A DNA stretch of 64,000 nucleotides from a bacterium (GTDB lineage: Bacteria; SZUA-79; Acidulodesulfobacterales; Acidulodesulfobacteraceae), in NCBI GenBank assembly GCA_021818985.1, contig JAKASO010000007.1:1-64000 (forward strand), given 5' to 3'. The stretch's first letter is position 1; each line of letters begins with the position of its first letter. Both the position numbers and the translations under genes were made by a program. The notes under the pieces were generated by a model that had not been told where the DNA came from, did no database searches, and saw only the letters and a program-made list of their open reading frames with translations. Shown piece by piece: positions 7,928 through 16,281 of this stretch.

Positions 7928-9418
7928 ATGGCTAAAACAAAAGCAGCCTATAAAGTTCCCATATTGACAGGAGAGATCAAGATTCCTAAAGTTGTTTCGG
8001 GTATAAGCGCTTATGAAAAGATGTATCAGGGCGAAAAGGACGATATGGTTGCGCTCGGTTTTCCCGCATCGCTGGAAGAAGGTTGGGAAATTAAAGCAGT
8101 GGGGATCTTTAAGCAGCTTTTAAGCCACAATAAAGCTCTCAGGGATTACATGGATATCTGCGTCAGGTGCGGTGCATGCACCGATAAATGCCAGTTTTTT
8201 CTTGGTACGGGTGATTCAAATAACATGCCTGTTGGTAGGGCTGAATTAATGAGGAAGGTCTACAGGTACTATTTTACACCCGCAGGAAGCCTTTTTAAAG
8301 GTCTGGCTGACGCCGAGCCTTTTAGCGAGGAGATGCTTAAAAAGTGGTTTACTTACTACTATCAATGTTCGGAATGCAGGCGGTGTTCTTATTACTGTCC
8401 TTACGGGATAGATACGGCGGTGATAACGATGGCTGCGAGGGAAATTATGGACGGCATAGGTCTTGGACAAAAATATTCTACCGTTATAATACATAAGGTA
8501 TTTAATACAGGGAACAATATCGGTATTCCGCAGGCTGCGCTCCGAAATACCCTTGATGACTTAGAAGAAGAAATAAATGAGGAAACCGGAAAAGATGTTA
8601 AAATACCTATGGACGTAGAAGGTGCAGAAGTTCTTTTAGTACCGCCTTCAGCCGATTTTTTTGCAATGCCCCATATGGAATCTCTTAAAGGATATGCAAA
8701 GGTATTTTATAAAGCAGGCGTCAGTTGGACGGTTTCTTCTTATGCATCAGAAGCCGCTAATTTTGGCATGTTCATCGGGAGTTACCGGAATACTAAAGAA
8801 CTAAATAAACGGATATGGGATGAAGCAAGAAGGCTTAAAGTAAAGAGGGTTGTGGTAGGTGAATGCGGTCATGCCTGGAGGGCTATGTATAATTACAGCA
8901 ATACGATGAACGGTCCGTTCGATTTTCTCGATAACAAATACAGGCAGCCGACCCATATCTGCGATTTTACGCTCGGGCTTATCAAAGACGGGGTTATTAA
9001 GGTGGATCCATCGGCAAACGATGATAAAATAATTACATATCATGATTCATGCAATATTGCGCGGGGATCAAGAATTGGCGAAATACCCGGAGGCCAGTTT
9101 ACTATTCCGAGGGAACTTATAAAAGCGTGCGCGAATAATTTTTATGAATTAAGGAACGGAACTAATAAAGCGGAAACTTACTGCTGCGGTGCCGGCGGCG
9201 GAATACTGACCGATGAAGTAATGAATGTAAGAATTGCCGGTTCAATGGCCAAAATGCAAACTATCAAGGAGGTAATGGACAATAAAGGCGTGAATTTCCT
9301 TGCATTGATATGCGCAATTTGTAAGACCCAGTTTGCGAAAATGTATCAGTTATACGGTTTCGATGCGGAAATGGTGGGAGGTATTCACCAGCTTGTGAGT
9401 TCCGCTATAATTCTGTGA
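7928..9418 (+). CDS. dsrK: DsrK, heterodisulfide reductase-like iron-sulfur subunit
   Basis: DsrK resembles HdrD and is thought to reduce the DsrC trisulfide with electrons from DsrM. Two [4Fe-4S] ferredoxin motifs occur at Cys78/81/84/88 and Cys147/150/153/157. C-terminal CCG-type elements (YHDSCN and YCCGAGGG) form the catalytic cluster site. The length of 496 residues is normal to slightly short. No dsrJ, dsrO or dsrP follows, since the next genes are dsrEFH. The ribosome binding site is AGGAGA. Confidence 0.93.
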   Translation: MAKTKAAYKVPILTGEIKIPKVVSGISAYEKMYQGEKDDMVALGFPASLEEGWEIKAVGIFKQLLSHNKALRDYMDICVRCGACTDKCQFFLGTGDSNNMPVGRAELMRKVYRYYFTPAGSLFKGLADAEPFSEEMLKKWFTYYYQCSECRRCSYYCPYGIDTAVITMAAREIMDGIGLGQKYSTVIIHKVFNTGNNIGIPQAALRNTLDDLEEEINEETGKDVKIPMDVEGAEVLLVPPSADFFAMPHMESLKGYAKVFYKAGVSWTVSSYASEAANFGMFIGSYRNTKELNKRIWDEARRLKVKRVVVGECGHAWRAMYNYSNTMNGPFDFLDNKYRQPTHICDFTLGLIKDGVIKVDPSANDDKIITYHDSCNIARGSRIGEIPGGQFTIPRELIKACANNFYELRNGTNKAETYCCGAGGGILTDEVMNVRIAGSMAKMQTIKEVMDNKGVNFLALICAICKTQFAKMYQLYGFDAEMVGGIHQLVSSAIIL

Positions 9419-9440
9419 TATTTAATATTTAATTTAATAT

Positions 9441-9462
9441 CCGCAGTTTTTCCGCAATTTTT
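9441..9462. repeat. 11-nt near-perfect tandem repeat
   Basis: CCGCAGTTTTT (9441-9451) is followed directly by CCGCAATTTTT (9452-9462), with one mismatch. It sits nine bases before the larger 14-nt array upstream of dsrE. Confidence 0.6.
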
Positions 9463-9470
9463 AAAACCGG

Positions 9471-9539
9471 TTAAATTTAAAATATTAAATTTAAAATATT
9501 AAATTTAAAATATTAAATTTAAAATATTAAATTTAAAAC
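9471..9539. repeat. 14-nt minisatellite, nearly five copies, before dsrE
   Basis: The unit TTAAATTTAAAATA is present in four exact copies from 9471 to 9526, then a 13-nt copy with a changed end to 9539. The array ends immediately before the AGGGAGGA ribosome binding site of dsrE. Copies are head to tail without spacers, so this is a minisatellite and not a CRISPR array. Confidence 0.92.
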
Positions 9540-9551
9540 AAGGGAGGATTA

Positions 9552-9902
9552 ATGAAATTCGGTATACTATTAAAGGAAAGTCCTTATAATTATCAGGCTT
9601 TCGACAGCGTTTATAATTTTGCCAATGCCGCACTGGAAATGGGTCATGAGATCATAGGCATATTCTTTTACGACGATGCCGTGTATGTAGGCAACAAATA
9701 TTTGGAGCCACCTCAGGGTGAGAGAAACATAAAATCGTATATACACGCTCTAAAATCAAAAGGGGTTAGATTGGTTATTTGTGTTGCTGCCGGAAAAAGA
9801 AGGGGGCTGACGCAGAACACGGTAAGCGAATCCGCAGAGATATCCGGTCTAGGACAGCTTCTTGAACTGTCAATAGAATCCGACAGACTAATAACCTTTT
9901 AA
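9552..9902 (+). CDS. dsrE: DsrE (TusD-like) sulfurtransferase subunit
   Basis: DsrE is the persulfide-carrying subunit of the DsrE2F2H2 hexamer, which hands sulfur to DsrC-type proteins. The 116-residue protein keeps the family core FFYDDAVYVGNKYLEPPQ and the active-site cysteine in VICVAAGKRRG (Cys77), equivalent to the essential Cys of known DsrE. A strong GGGAGG precedes the start. dsrF and dsrH follow in the usual order. The set is typical of sulfur oxidisers and of tRNA-thiolation relays, and is uncommon next to dsrD. Confidence 0.9.
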   Translation: MKFGILLKESPYNYQAFDSVYNFANAALEMGHEIIGIFFYDDAVYVGNKYLEPPQGERNIKSYIHALKSKGVRLVICVAAGKRRGLTQNTVSESAEISGLGQLLELSIESDRLITF

Positions 9903-9908
9903 CCTTTT
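9893..9908. repeat. 8-nt tandem duplication over the dsrE stop codon
   Basis: AACCTTTT occurs twice in tandem, at 9893-9900 and 9901-9908, spanning the dsrE TAA stop at 9900-9902. Confidence 0.5.
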
Positions 9909-9952
9909 AAAATTTTTATTTAAGAAGAAGAGTATCTACAGGAGATTATCTA

Positions 9953-10324
9953 ATGAAAGATCAAAAGGCAAAAATTATGTTTGTATGCAGGACCGCTCCT
10001 TACGGCACTATTTATGAGCAGGAAGCTATAGAAGCAATGATTATGTTCAGCTCATACGAACAGGACATCAGTGTTGCTTTTATCGGGGATGGGGTTTTTT
10101 CTTTAAAAAAAGGACAGGATCCTTCCTTAATAAATATCAAAAATTTTACTCAGACATATCTTGTTCTTAAAGACGATTTCGAAATTTCTCATTTATATGT
10201 CGAGAAAGAATCGCTTGAAGAAAGAGGGGTAAGAGAAGAAGATCTCCTTGCCGAGGTCGAAGTAATACCCAGAGCCGAGCTAAGAAACAAAATAGACGAG
10301 ATGAAGGTTTTATTGCCGTTCTAA
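9953..10324 (+). CDS. dsrF: DsrF (TusC-like) subunit
   Basis: DsrF is the non-catalytic middle subunit of the DsrEFH hexamer. The 123-residue sequence starts with the family pattern KIMFVCRTAPYGTIYEQEAIEA and keeps GDGVFSLKKGQ, which matches TusC/DsrF proteins. AGGAGA precedes the ATG, 50 nt after dsrE. Its identity is supported by the flanking dsrE and dsrH genes. Confidence 0.88.
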   Translation: MKDQKAKIMFVCRTAPYGTIYEQEAIEAMIMFSSYEQDISVAFIGDGVFSLKKGQDPSLINIKNFTQTYLVLKDDFEISHLYVEKESLEERGVREEDLLAEVEVIPRAELRNKIDEMKVLLPF

Positions 10325-10416
10325 TAAATATTAGCCTTTTAAAAATTACATCATAGACATACAATATAAAATAGACATATAAAATAAAAATATAAAAATA
10401 TCGAGGTAAGGTAAAA

Positions 10417-10716
10417 ATGCTTAACATAATAAAGAAATCCCCTTATGAATCGTCTGCTTTAAGTGATTGTCTTAAATATATAAAAAGCGGCGATGTTATT
10501 CTTTTTACTGAAGATGGAATTTATGCCGTAAAAAAAGAAGGAGCGTTTGGAAAACTTGTTTCCGATGCTTCGCAAACCTGTGCGGTATATTATCTGTTTC
10601 CTGATGCTGAAGCAAGAGGCATTAAAAGCGAAGAGGTAATTTCTTTGGCTAAACCAGTAGATTATAAAGGTTTTGTTGATCTTGTGGGCGATTCTTTAAA
10701 ATCCATGACATGGTGA
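10417..10716 (+). CDS. dsrH: DsrH (TusB-like) subunit
   Basis: DsrH is the smallest DsrEFH subunit. This 99-residue protein begins MLNIIKKSPYES and contains the segment GDVILFTEDGIYAV, both typical of the TusB/DsrH family. GAGGTAAGG precedes the start. It closes the dsr gene run, and a terminator-like hairpin overlaps its stop codon. Confidence 0.87.
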   Translation: MLNIIKKSPYESSALSDCLKYIKSGDVILFTEDGIYAVKKEGAFGKLVSDASQTCAVYYLFPDAEARGIKSEEVISLAKPVDYKGFVDLVGDSLKSMTW

Positions 10717-10752
10717 TGGTTAAGGGTAAAAAAATAACCATTGACTTTTTTT
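10716..10752 (+). terminator. Putative terminator after dsrH
   Basis: ATGGTTA (10716-10722) and TAACCAT (10735-10741) form a perfect 7-bp stem around an 11-base loop, followed by TGAC and seven T residues. The stem is AT-rich, so termination may be partial. Confidence 0.45.
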
Positions 10753-10769
10753 ATTCATAATATTATGGT
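10741..10769 (+). promoter_or_regulatory. Possible promoter for sat
   Basis: TTGACT at 10741-10746 is followed after 17 nt by TATGGT at 10764-10769, a weak -10 match. It overlaps the end of the dsrH terminator-like hairpin and lies about 90 nt upstream of sat. The -10 box is the uncertain part. Confidence 0.3.
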
Positions 10770-10859
10770 ATGAAGTTAAAGTTAGTAAATAAAATAATAA
10801 ACAAAATATTCTAAATCATAAAAATTAACCAAAAAATTAATTATCGAACGGAGGAAATT

Positions 10860-12080
10860 ATGGCATTGGTTAATCCTCACGGAAAAGAAAAAAAATTAAA
10901 ACCCCTTCTATTATCTGGCAAAGAACTTCTAACAGAAAAGAAAAAAGCAGAAGTTCTTCCTAAAATTCAGATGACGTCCAGAGAAACCTCAGATCTCATT
11001 ATGATGGGAATTGGTGCATTTACCCCGTTGGAAGGTTTTATGGGCAAAAATGATTGGAAAAGCGTCTGCGATAAATTTATCATGCAGGACGGGACTTTTT
11101 GGCCTATTCCAATAACCCTTTCGATATCCAAAAAAAATGCGGACGACATTAAAATAGGCGCCGAGGTTGCGTTGGTAGATGTGGAAACGTCTGAGATAAT
11201 GGGTACTCTTAAGGTCAGCGAAAAGTATAGCATAGATAAGGCATACGAATGTCAGAAAATATTTAAAACCACCGATCTTGAACATCCGGGCGTTAAAAAG
11301 GTCATGGAACAGGCGGAAATCAATCTTGCCGGCAAGGTCAAGGTTCTAAGCGAAGGGAGCTATCCGGAGGAATTTAAAGGCGTATATATGCGTCCGGAGG
11401 AGACCAGAAAGATATTTAAAGAAAAGGGCTGGAATACGGTAGCCGCGCTTCAATTGCGTAACCCGATGCATAGATCCCATGAGTATCTTGCCAAAGTTGC
11501 AATAGAAGTTACCGACGGGGTTTTGATCCATCAATTGATCGGCAAGCTGAAGCCGGGCGATATTCCTGCAGAAGTCAGGGTTAAAGCGATAAATGTCTTA
11601 ACGGAAAAATATTTTGTTAAAGATACGTCTATTCAGGCAGGTTATCCGATGGAAATGCGATATGCAGGTCCGAGAGAGGCTTTGCTGCATGCCGTATTCA
11701 GGCAAAATTATGGATGTTCCCATCTGATCGTGGGACGGGATCATGCTGGAGTGGGCGATTATTACGGGCCGTTCGATGCGCATAAAATATTTGATGAAAT
11801 ACCTAAGAACGCTCTTGAATTAAAACCTCTAAAGATGGACTGGACATTTTATTGCCATAAATGTGACGGAATGGCATCGAACCGGACATGTCCTCATCAG
11901 AAAGAAGACAGGCTTGTTTTGAGCGGAACGATGCTTAGAAAATTATTGTCGGAAGGAAAAGAAGTTCCGGACCATTTTTCAAGACCCGAAGTTCTTGAAA
12001 TTTTAAAAGACTATTATAGCCATCTGTCTAAAGACGATAAAGTTGAAATAAAACTGCATAAATATGCTAAAGGATCGTAA
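10860..12080 (+). CDS. sat: Sulfate adenylyltransferase (ATP sulfurylase)
   Basis: Sat activates sulfate with ATP to APS and pyrophosphate, the first step of sulfate reduction. The homo-oligomeric Sat signature [10 protein letters not shown] (residues 198-207) holds the QxRNPxHxxH nucleotide-binding motif, and [13 protein letters not shown] follows about 90 residues later. Cysteines in CHKCDG and TCPH resemble the zinc site of prokaryotic Sat proteins. Length (406) is typical. GGAGG precedes the ATG. It stands just upstream of aprBA. The hppA gene at the end of this block would remove the pyrophosphate. Confidence 0.97.
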   Translation: MALVNPHGKEKKLKPLLLSGKELLTEKKKAEVLPKIQMTSRETSDLIMMGIGAFTPLEGFMGKNDWKSVCDKFIMQDGTFWPIPITLSISKKNADDIKIGAEVALVDVETSEIMGTLKVSEKYSIDKAYECQKIFKTTDLEHPGVKKVMEQAEINLAGKVKVLSEGSYPEEFKGVYMRPEETRKIFKEKGWNTVAALQLRNPMHRSHEYLAKVAIEVTDGVLIHQLIGKLKPGDIPAEVRVKAINVLTEKYFVKDTSIQAGYPMEMRYAGPREALLHAVFRQNYGCSHLIVGRDHAGVGDYYGPFDAHKIFDEIPKNALELKPLKMDWTFYCHKCDGMASNRTCPHQKEDRLVLSGTMLRKLLSEGKEVPDHFSRPEVLEILKDYYSHLSKDDKVEIKLHKYAKGS

Positions 12081-12223
12081 AAACCTAAAAATATAAAAAT
12101 ATTCGCTTACGATAAATAATGTAAATAACGGATAATAAATAATTTGGATAATATGAATAATATATATAATATATAAATATTAAATTAATTTAATTGTATT
12201 AAATAATATGTGGAGGGATTAAG

Positions 12224-12658
12224 ATGCCAAGTTTTGTTATTGCCGAAAAATGTGATGGTTGCAAGGGAAGGGATAAGACCGCTTGCCAGTATATCTGTCC
12301 TAACGATCTTATGGTTTTGAATAAGGAGACCATGAAGGCTTACAATCAGGAGCCGGACCAATGTTGGGAGTGTTATAATTGTGTCAAAATTTGTCCCCAA
12401 TCTGCTATCGAGGTCAGACCGTATCAGGATTTTGCTCCTATGGGTTCTTCGATTATACCGCTTCGCGGTTCAGATTCCATAATGTGGACGATAAAGTTCA
12501 GAAATGGTAAGATAAAACGTTTTAAATATCCTACAAGAACTACTCCGGAAGGAGGAGTAGATCCATATCAGGGCGTACCGGAATCAAATCCTGCTAACCT
12601 TAAATCTGAAATGTTATGTAACGAAGCAGGAAAAACATTAACTGTTCCGCAAAAATGA
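12224..12658 (+). CDS. aprB: Adenylylsulfate reductase, beta subunit
   Basis: AprB is the ferredoxin-type subunit that feeds electrons to the AprA flavin. Its two [4Fe-4S] motifs are complete: Cys10/13/21/25 and Cys47/50/53/57. The C-terminal extension (residues 80-144) is the arm that wraps around AprA in known structures. A GGAGGG ribosome binding site precedes it. It lies directly upstream of aprA, the usual order. Confidence 0.97.
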   Translation: MPSFVIAEKCDGCKGRDKTACQYICPNDLMVLNKETMKAYNQEPDQCWECYNCVKICPQSAIEVRPYQDFAPMGSSIIPLRGSDSIMWTIKFRNGKIKRFKYPTRTTPEGGVDPYQGVPESNPANLKSEMLCNEAGKTLTVPQK

Positions 12659-12731
12659 CAGGAATGCAGGCGTATTTAATTTATATTATGTATTATGTAT
12701 ATCGTATATAATGTATATATGAAATTTAATT

Positions 12732-12757
12732 ATTAACATTAATAATTAACATTAATA
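12732..12757. repeat. 13-nt tandem duplication upstream of aprA
   Basis: ATTAACATTAATA occurs twice, exactly and head to tail (12732-12744, 12745-12757), 20 nt before the aprA start, in an AT-rich 119-nt spacer. Confidence 0.8.
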
Positions 12758-12777
12758 AATAATAGAGAGGTCTAATC

Positions 12778-14715
12778 ATGGTTGAACAGAGAAGTTCTAT
12801 GACAGGTTCTATGATAAGCGCAGACGTATTAAATTCGTACAAAATCGAAGAAATAAGTACTGATTTGCTCATAGTCGGAGGCGGCATGGCAGGATGCGGC
12901 GCCGCATTTGAAGCTAAAAGATGGGCACCCAAAAATATGAAAATAACCCTTGTGGAGAAGGCGGCTATCGAAAGAAGCGGGGCTGTGGCCATGGGCTTAT
13001 CCGCCATTAATACTTATCTTGGAGAAAATAAACCAGAAGATTATGTTAAGATGGTCACAAATGACCTTATGGGCATAACGAGAGAAGATCTTATTTACGA
13101 TGTAGGAAGACACGTGGATGGTAGCGTGCATCTTTTTGAGAAATGGGGTCTTCCTATTTTCAAGGAGGACGAAGAAGACACAAGATCGCTTGAAGAAGGC
13201 GCCAAGCCGGTGAGAGCAGGTAAGTGGCAGATCATGATACATGGTGAATCATATAAAGTTATAGTTGCTGAAGCGGCAAGAAAAGCCTTAGGAGAAGAAA
13301 ACATATATGAAAGGATATTTATTATTAGGCTGCTTACGGATGAAAAACACGAAAACAGGATAGCCGGCGCTATCGGTTTTAGCTTAAGAGAGGCTAAGAT
13401 TTACATATTTAAGGCAAAGGCCGTACTGATTTCTTGTGGCGGCGCTGTAAATGTGTTCAGGCCGCGCTCTCAGGCTGAGGGTATGGGAAGGACATGGTAT
13501 GCGCTCTGGAGTGCCGGTTCTACTTATTCTATGGCATTTGATGTGGGTGCGGAGATGACAACCATGGAAAACAGGTTTGTTCCTAACAGGTTTAAAGACG
13601 GTTACGGTCCCGTTGGCGCATGGTTTACGCTTTTTAAAGCAAGAGTGCTTAACGCTTATGGAGAAGATTACATGCAAAAATGGGAAAGTATAGTAAAGGA
13701 TTATCCTCCTTATGGACTCGCTGCAGTGCCCGCGACATGCCTGTGGAATCATGCTATGCTAAAGGACTGGCTTGAAGGCAACGGTCCTTTCTATATGAAT
13801 ACAACTGGCGCTATGAAAAAACTATTCGAAACTTTGCCAGAAAAAAAGAAAAAAGCCCTCGAATCGGATGCATGGGAAGATTTTCTCGATATGACTTGCG
13901 CGCAGGCGGGAGTATGGGCGGCGATGGACATAGATCCTCGGGAAACTGATTCTGAAGTAATGCCTACCGAGCCTTATTTTCTTGGTTCGCATGCAGGAGC
14001 ATGTGGAATGTGGGTTAGCGGCCCTCCTGATATAGCGCCGAAAGAATGGAACTGGGGCTATAACCGAATGACTACCGTTAACGGACTATTTACGGCAGGC
14101 GACGGCGTGGGCGCTTCAGGTCATAAATTTTCATCGGGATCATTTACGGAAGGCAGAATTTCGGCAAAATCGGCGGTAAAGTTTATTTCGGACGACCCGG
14201 GTTTTATACCGACGATACATACCGATAATAAGACGCTTGCAGAAGAAATATATGCCCCGATGATCCGCTATGAACAATATAAAGGCTATTCTACCGAACC
14301 GAATATTAATCCTAATTATATAAAACCAAGGCTTTATATGTTTAGGTTAAATAAGATCATGGACGAATACGTAGCCGGAACTTCGACATTTTATAGAACA
14401 AGCGAAAAAATGCTCTTAAAGGGATTGGAACTTCTTAACAAACTTAGAGAAGATGCCAAAAACATGGCTGCAAGCGATCTCCATGAACTTATGAGGGCAT
14501 GGGAAAATTACCACAGGTCCACTGTTGGAATGCTCCATTTAAGACATATTCTTTTCAGGGAAGAAACAAGATACCCCGGATTTTATTACAGAATGGATCA
14601 TTTAAAATTAGATGAAGAAAACTGGAAGGTTTTCGTCAACTCCAAGAAAAATAAAGCTACTGGAGAGATAGAATTATTTAAAAAGCCGTGGATTGAAATA
14701 ATTCCAAAAACATAA
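12778..14715 (+). CDS. aprA: Adenylylsulfate reductase, alpha subunit
   Basis: AprA is the FAD subunit that reduces APS to sulfite and AMP. The Rossmann FAD motif GGGMAGCGAA begins near residue 34. Family-specific segments include RSGAVAMGLSAINTY and FLGSHAGACGMWVSGP, which carries a conserved active-site His, and the length of 645 residues is normal. It belongs to the fumarate reductase/succinate dehydrogenase flavoprotein superfamily, but the aprB partner makes the assignment secure. A GAGAGG site precedes the start. Confidence 0.97.
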   Translation: MVEQRSSMTGSMISADVLNSYKIEEISTDLLIVGGGMAGCGAAFEAKRWAPKNMKITLVEKAAIERSGAVAMGLSAINTYLGENKPEDYVKMVTNDLMGITREDLIYDVGRHVDGSVHLFEKWGLPIFKEDEEDTRSLEEGAKPVRAGKWQIMIHGESYKVIVAEAARKALGEENIYERIFIIRLLTDEKHENRIAGAIGFSLREAKIYIFKAKAVLISCGGAVNVFRPRSQAEGMGRTWYALWSAGSTYSMAFDVGAEMTTMENRFVPNRFKDGYGPVGAWFTLFKARVLNAYGEDYMQKWESIVKDYPPYGLAAVPATCLWNHAMLKDWLEGNGPFYMNTTGAMKKLFETLPEKKKKALESDAWEDFLDMTCAQAGVWAAMDIDPRETDSEVMPTEPYFLGSHAGACGMWVSGPPDIAPKEWNWGYNRMTTVNGLFTAGDGVGASGHKFSSGSFTEGRISAKSAVKFISDDPGFIPTIHTDNKTLAEEIYAPMIRYEQYKGYSTEPNINPNYIKPRLYMFRLNKIMDEYVAGTSTFYRTSEKMLLKGLELLNKLREDAKNMAASDLHELMRAWENYHRSTVGMLHLRHILFREETRYPGFYYRMDHLKLDEENWKVFVNSKKNKATGEIELFKKPWIEIIPKT

Positions 14716-14985
14716 AATAGTCCTTTCTTCTTTTTCTAAAGGTGGGGTTTACTTTTCTTATAACTGTAACTGCTGCCATAAAGTCCCCTGCTTTACGGAA
14801 CCTTGCAGTTGGCAATTGCATTGGGCGAAGAAGCGGCTATAAGACAATTACTAACGGCGAATACTAACCGTGTGGAAGCCCGAAGTATATCAAAAATATG
14901 TCGGAATCGCCCCGTGGTGGGCTTTGCGGTTGGTTTTTAAAGAAGTGTTATTTTTTGATATTCGATTTTAATTACGGGTGAAAAT
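14716..14985 (+). other. aprA-qmoA spacer with a candidate structured element
   Basis: This 270-nt spacer is richer in G and C than the other spacers of the sulfur block. AACCG (14866-14870) and AAGCCC (14876-14881) can pair with CGGTT (14927-14931) and GGGCTT (14919-14924), giving an interrupted stem closed just before GGTTTTT. Upstream lies a copy of a dispersed repeat (GGAACCTTGC, 14797-14813). No convincing reading frame is present. Confidence 0.4.
14797..14813. repeat. Dispersed intergenic repeat, copy 1
   Basis: This 17-mer matches the copy at 59637-59653 in 16 of 17 positions. It shares the core GGAACCTTGC with copies at 59632-59648 and 61336-61352. Confidence 0.45.
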
Positions 14986-16281
14986 GTGGACGGTTCAAAC
15001 GAAAAAAAACCGGTTCTTATTATAGGCGGCGGGTTTAGCGGAGTATCCGCCGCTATCGAGATTATGGAATCAAGCGAAAAATCCGTAGTCATTGTTGAAA
15101 AAAATCCATATATCGGAGGCAGGGTCCTCCAGATGTATAAATACTTTCCAAAATTATGCCCTCCCTTTTGCGGTTTTGAGATCAACTTAAGGCGGATCAA
15201 ATTAAATGAATATGGACGCATAAGATTTATCACTTCTTCGGAGATTGAAGATATACGTAAAGAGGACGGAAGTTATAAGGTCAAGGTAAGGCGTAAGCCG
15301 CAATATATTAATGATAACTGTACTATCTGTGGCGATTGCGTTGACGCCTGCCCTGAAACAAGATTAAACGATTTTAATTACGATATGGACAGCCAGAAAG
15401 CAATTTACCTGCCTAATTTTTTTGCATATCCGGCAAAATATGTCATTGATGATGAAGCGTGCAAATTAATTTCATGCAAAAAATGTATGACCGTGTGCAG
15501 ATATGATGCTATTAATCTGGAAGCTAAAGAGGAGTTTTATAATCTTGATGTAGAATCCGTTATTCTTGCGACAGGATGGCGGCCTTATGACGCAAATAAT
15601 CTGACAAAGTTAGGTTTCGGACGGTATAAGAATGTTATCACTAATGTTATGATGGAAAGGCTTTCTGCTGATAGCGGTCCTACGGGTGGAGAAATAATTC
15701 GTCCATCGGATAATAAAACGGTTAATCGCATTGCTTTTGTCCAGTGTGCGGGTTCGAGAGACGAAAATCATCTTCCGTATTGCTCTAGTATATGTTGTAT
15801 GGCTTCTTTGAAACAGGCGCTGTATGTAAGGGAAAAAAATCCAGATTCGGAGGCGAGCATTTTTTATATTGATTTAAGAACTCCCGGAAAATATGAAAAG
15901 TTTTTAAATCGCGCATCATCCGATGAAAAGATTAAGCTTATAAAAGGCAAAGTGGCAAATATCACAGAAGAGTCGTCTTCCGGCGATCTGATACTCGAAG
16001 TCGAGGACATGTTATCCAGCAAAAAGGTAAAATTTAAAGCGGAAATGGTCGTCCTTGCAACAGGTATGGTTCCTAATGCGCCTTCTAACCTTAAAACGGG
16101 TAGCCTTAAACTTAGTTTTGATGAAAACGGTTTTTTATTCTTTCAGGACGGAAACGAAGGCATTTTTTCGGCAGGGGTAGCAAAAAATCCGATGGATGTT
16201 AACCAATCCATTCAATCAGCCACTGCCGGTGCTTTGTCCGTCTTGCAGTATTCCTTTAATAAAAGGGGTCAAAATGGATAA
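14986..16281 (+). CDS. qmoA: QmoA, HdrA-like flavoprotein of the Qmo complex
   Basis: QmoA is part of the quinone-interacting oxidoreductase that passes electrons from menaquinol towards AprBA. An FAD motif LIIGGGFSGVSAA begins near residue 11, and two ferredoxin clusters occur at Cys112/115/118/122 and Cys159/164/167/171. The start is GTG at 14986, as no ATG in frame gives a better N-terminus. An overlapping ATG at 14984 is out of frame. It overlaps qmoB by 8 nt. The gene order after aprBA identifies it as Qmo and not a methanogen-like Hdr. Confidence 0.92.
   Translation: MDGSNEKKPVLIIGGGFSGVSAAIEIMESSEKSVVIVEKNPYIGGRVLQMYKYFPKLCPPFCGFEINLRRIKLNEYGRIRFITSSEIEDIRKEDGSYKVKVRRKPQYINDNCTICGDCVDACPETRLNDFNYDMDSQKAIYLPNFFAYPAKYVIDDEACKLISCKKCMTVCRYDAINLEAKEEFYNLDVESVILATGWRPYDANNLTKLGFGRYKNVITNVMMERLSADSGPTGGEIIRPSDNKTVNRIAFVQCAGSRDENHLPYCSSICCMASLKQALYVREKNPDSEASIFYIDLRTPGKYEKFLNRASSDEKIKLIKGKVANITEESSSGDLILEVEDMLSSKKVKFKAEMVVLATGMVPNAPSNLKTGSLKLSFDENGFLFFQDGNEGIFSAGVAKNPMDVNQSIQSATAGALSVLQYSFNKRGQNG

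Noticed and set aside
9471-9539. Repeat array before dsrE as a CRISPR
   Set aside because: The 14-nt units are contiguous with no spacers and no cas genes are near.
10741-10766. TTGACT with TATTAT at 10761 as the sat promoter
   Set aside because: The spacing would be only 14 nt. The alternative -10 at 10764 is weak, so the promoter is listed with low confidence.
13384-13752. 122-codon minus-strand frame inside aprA
   Set aside because: It is antisense to a conserved aprA region and its sequence has no family features.
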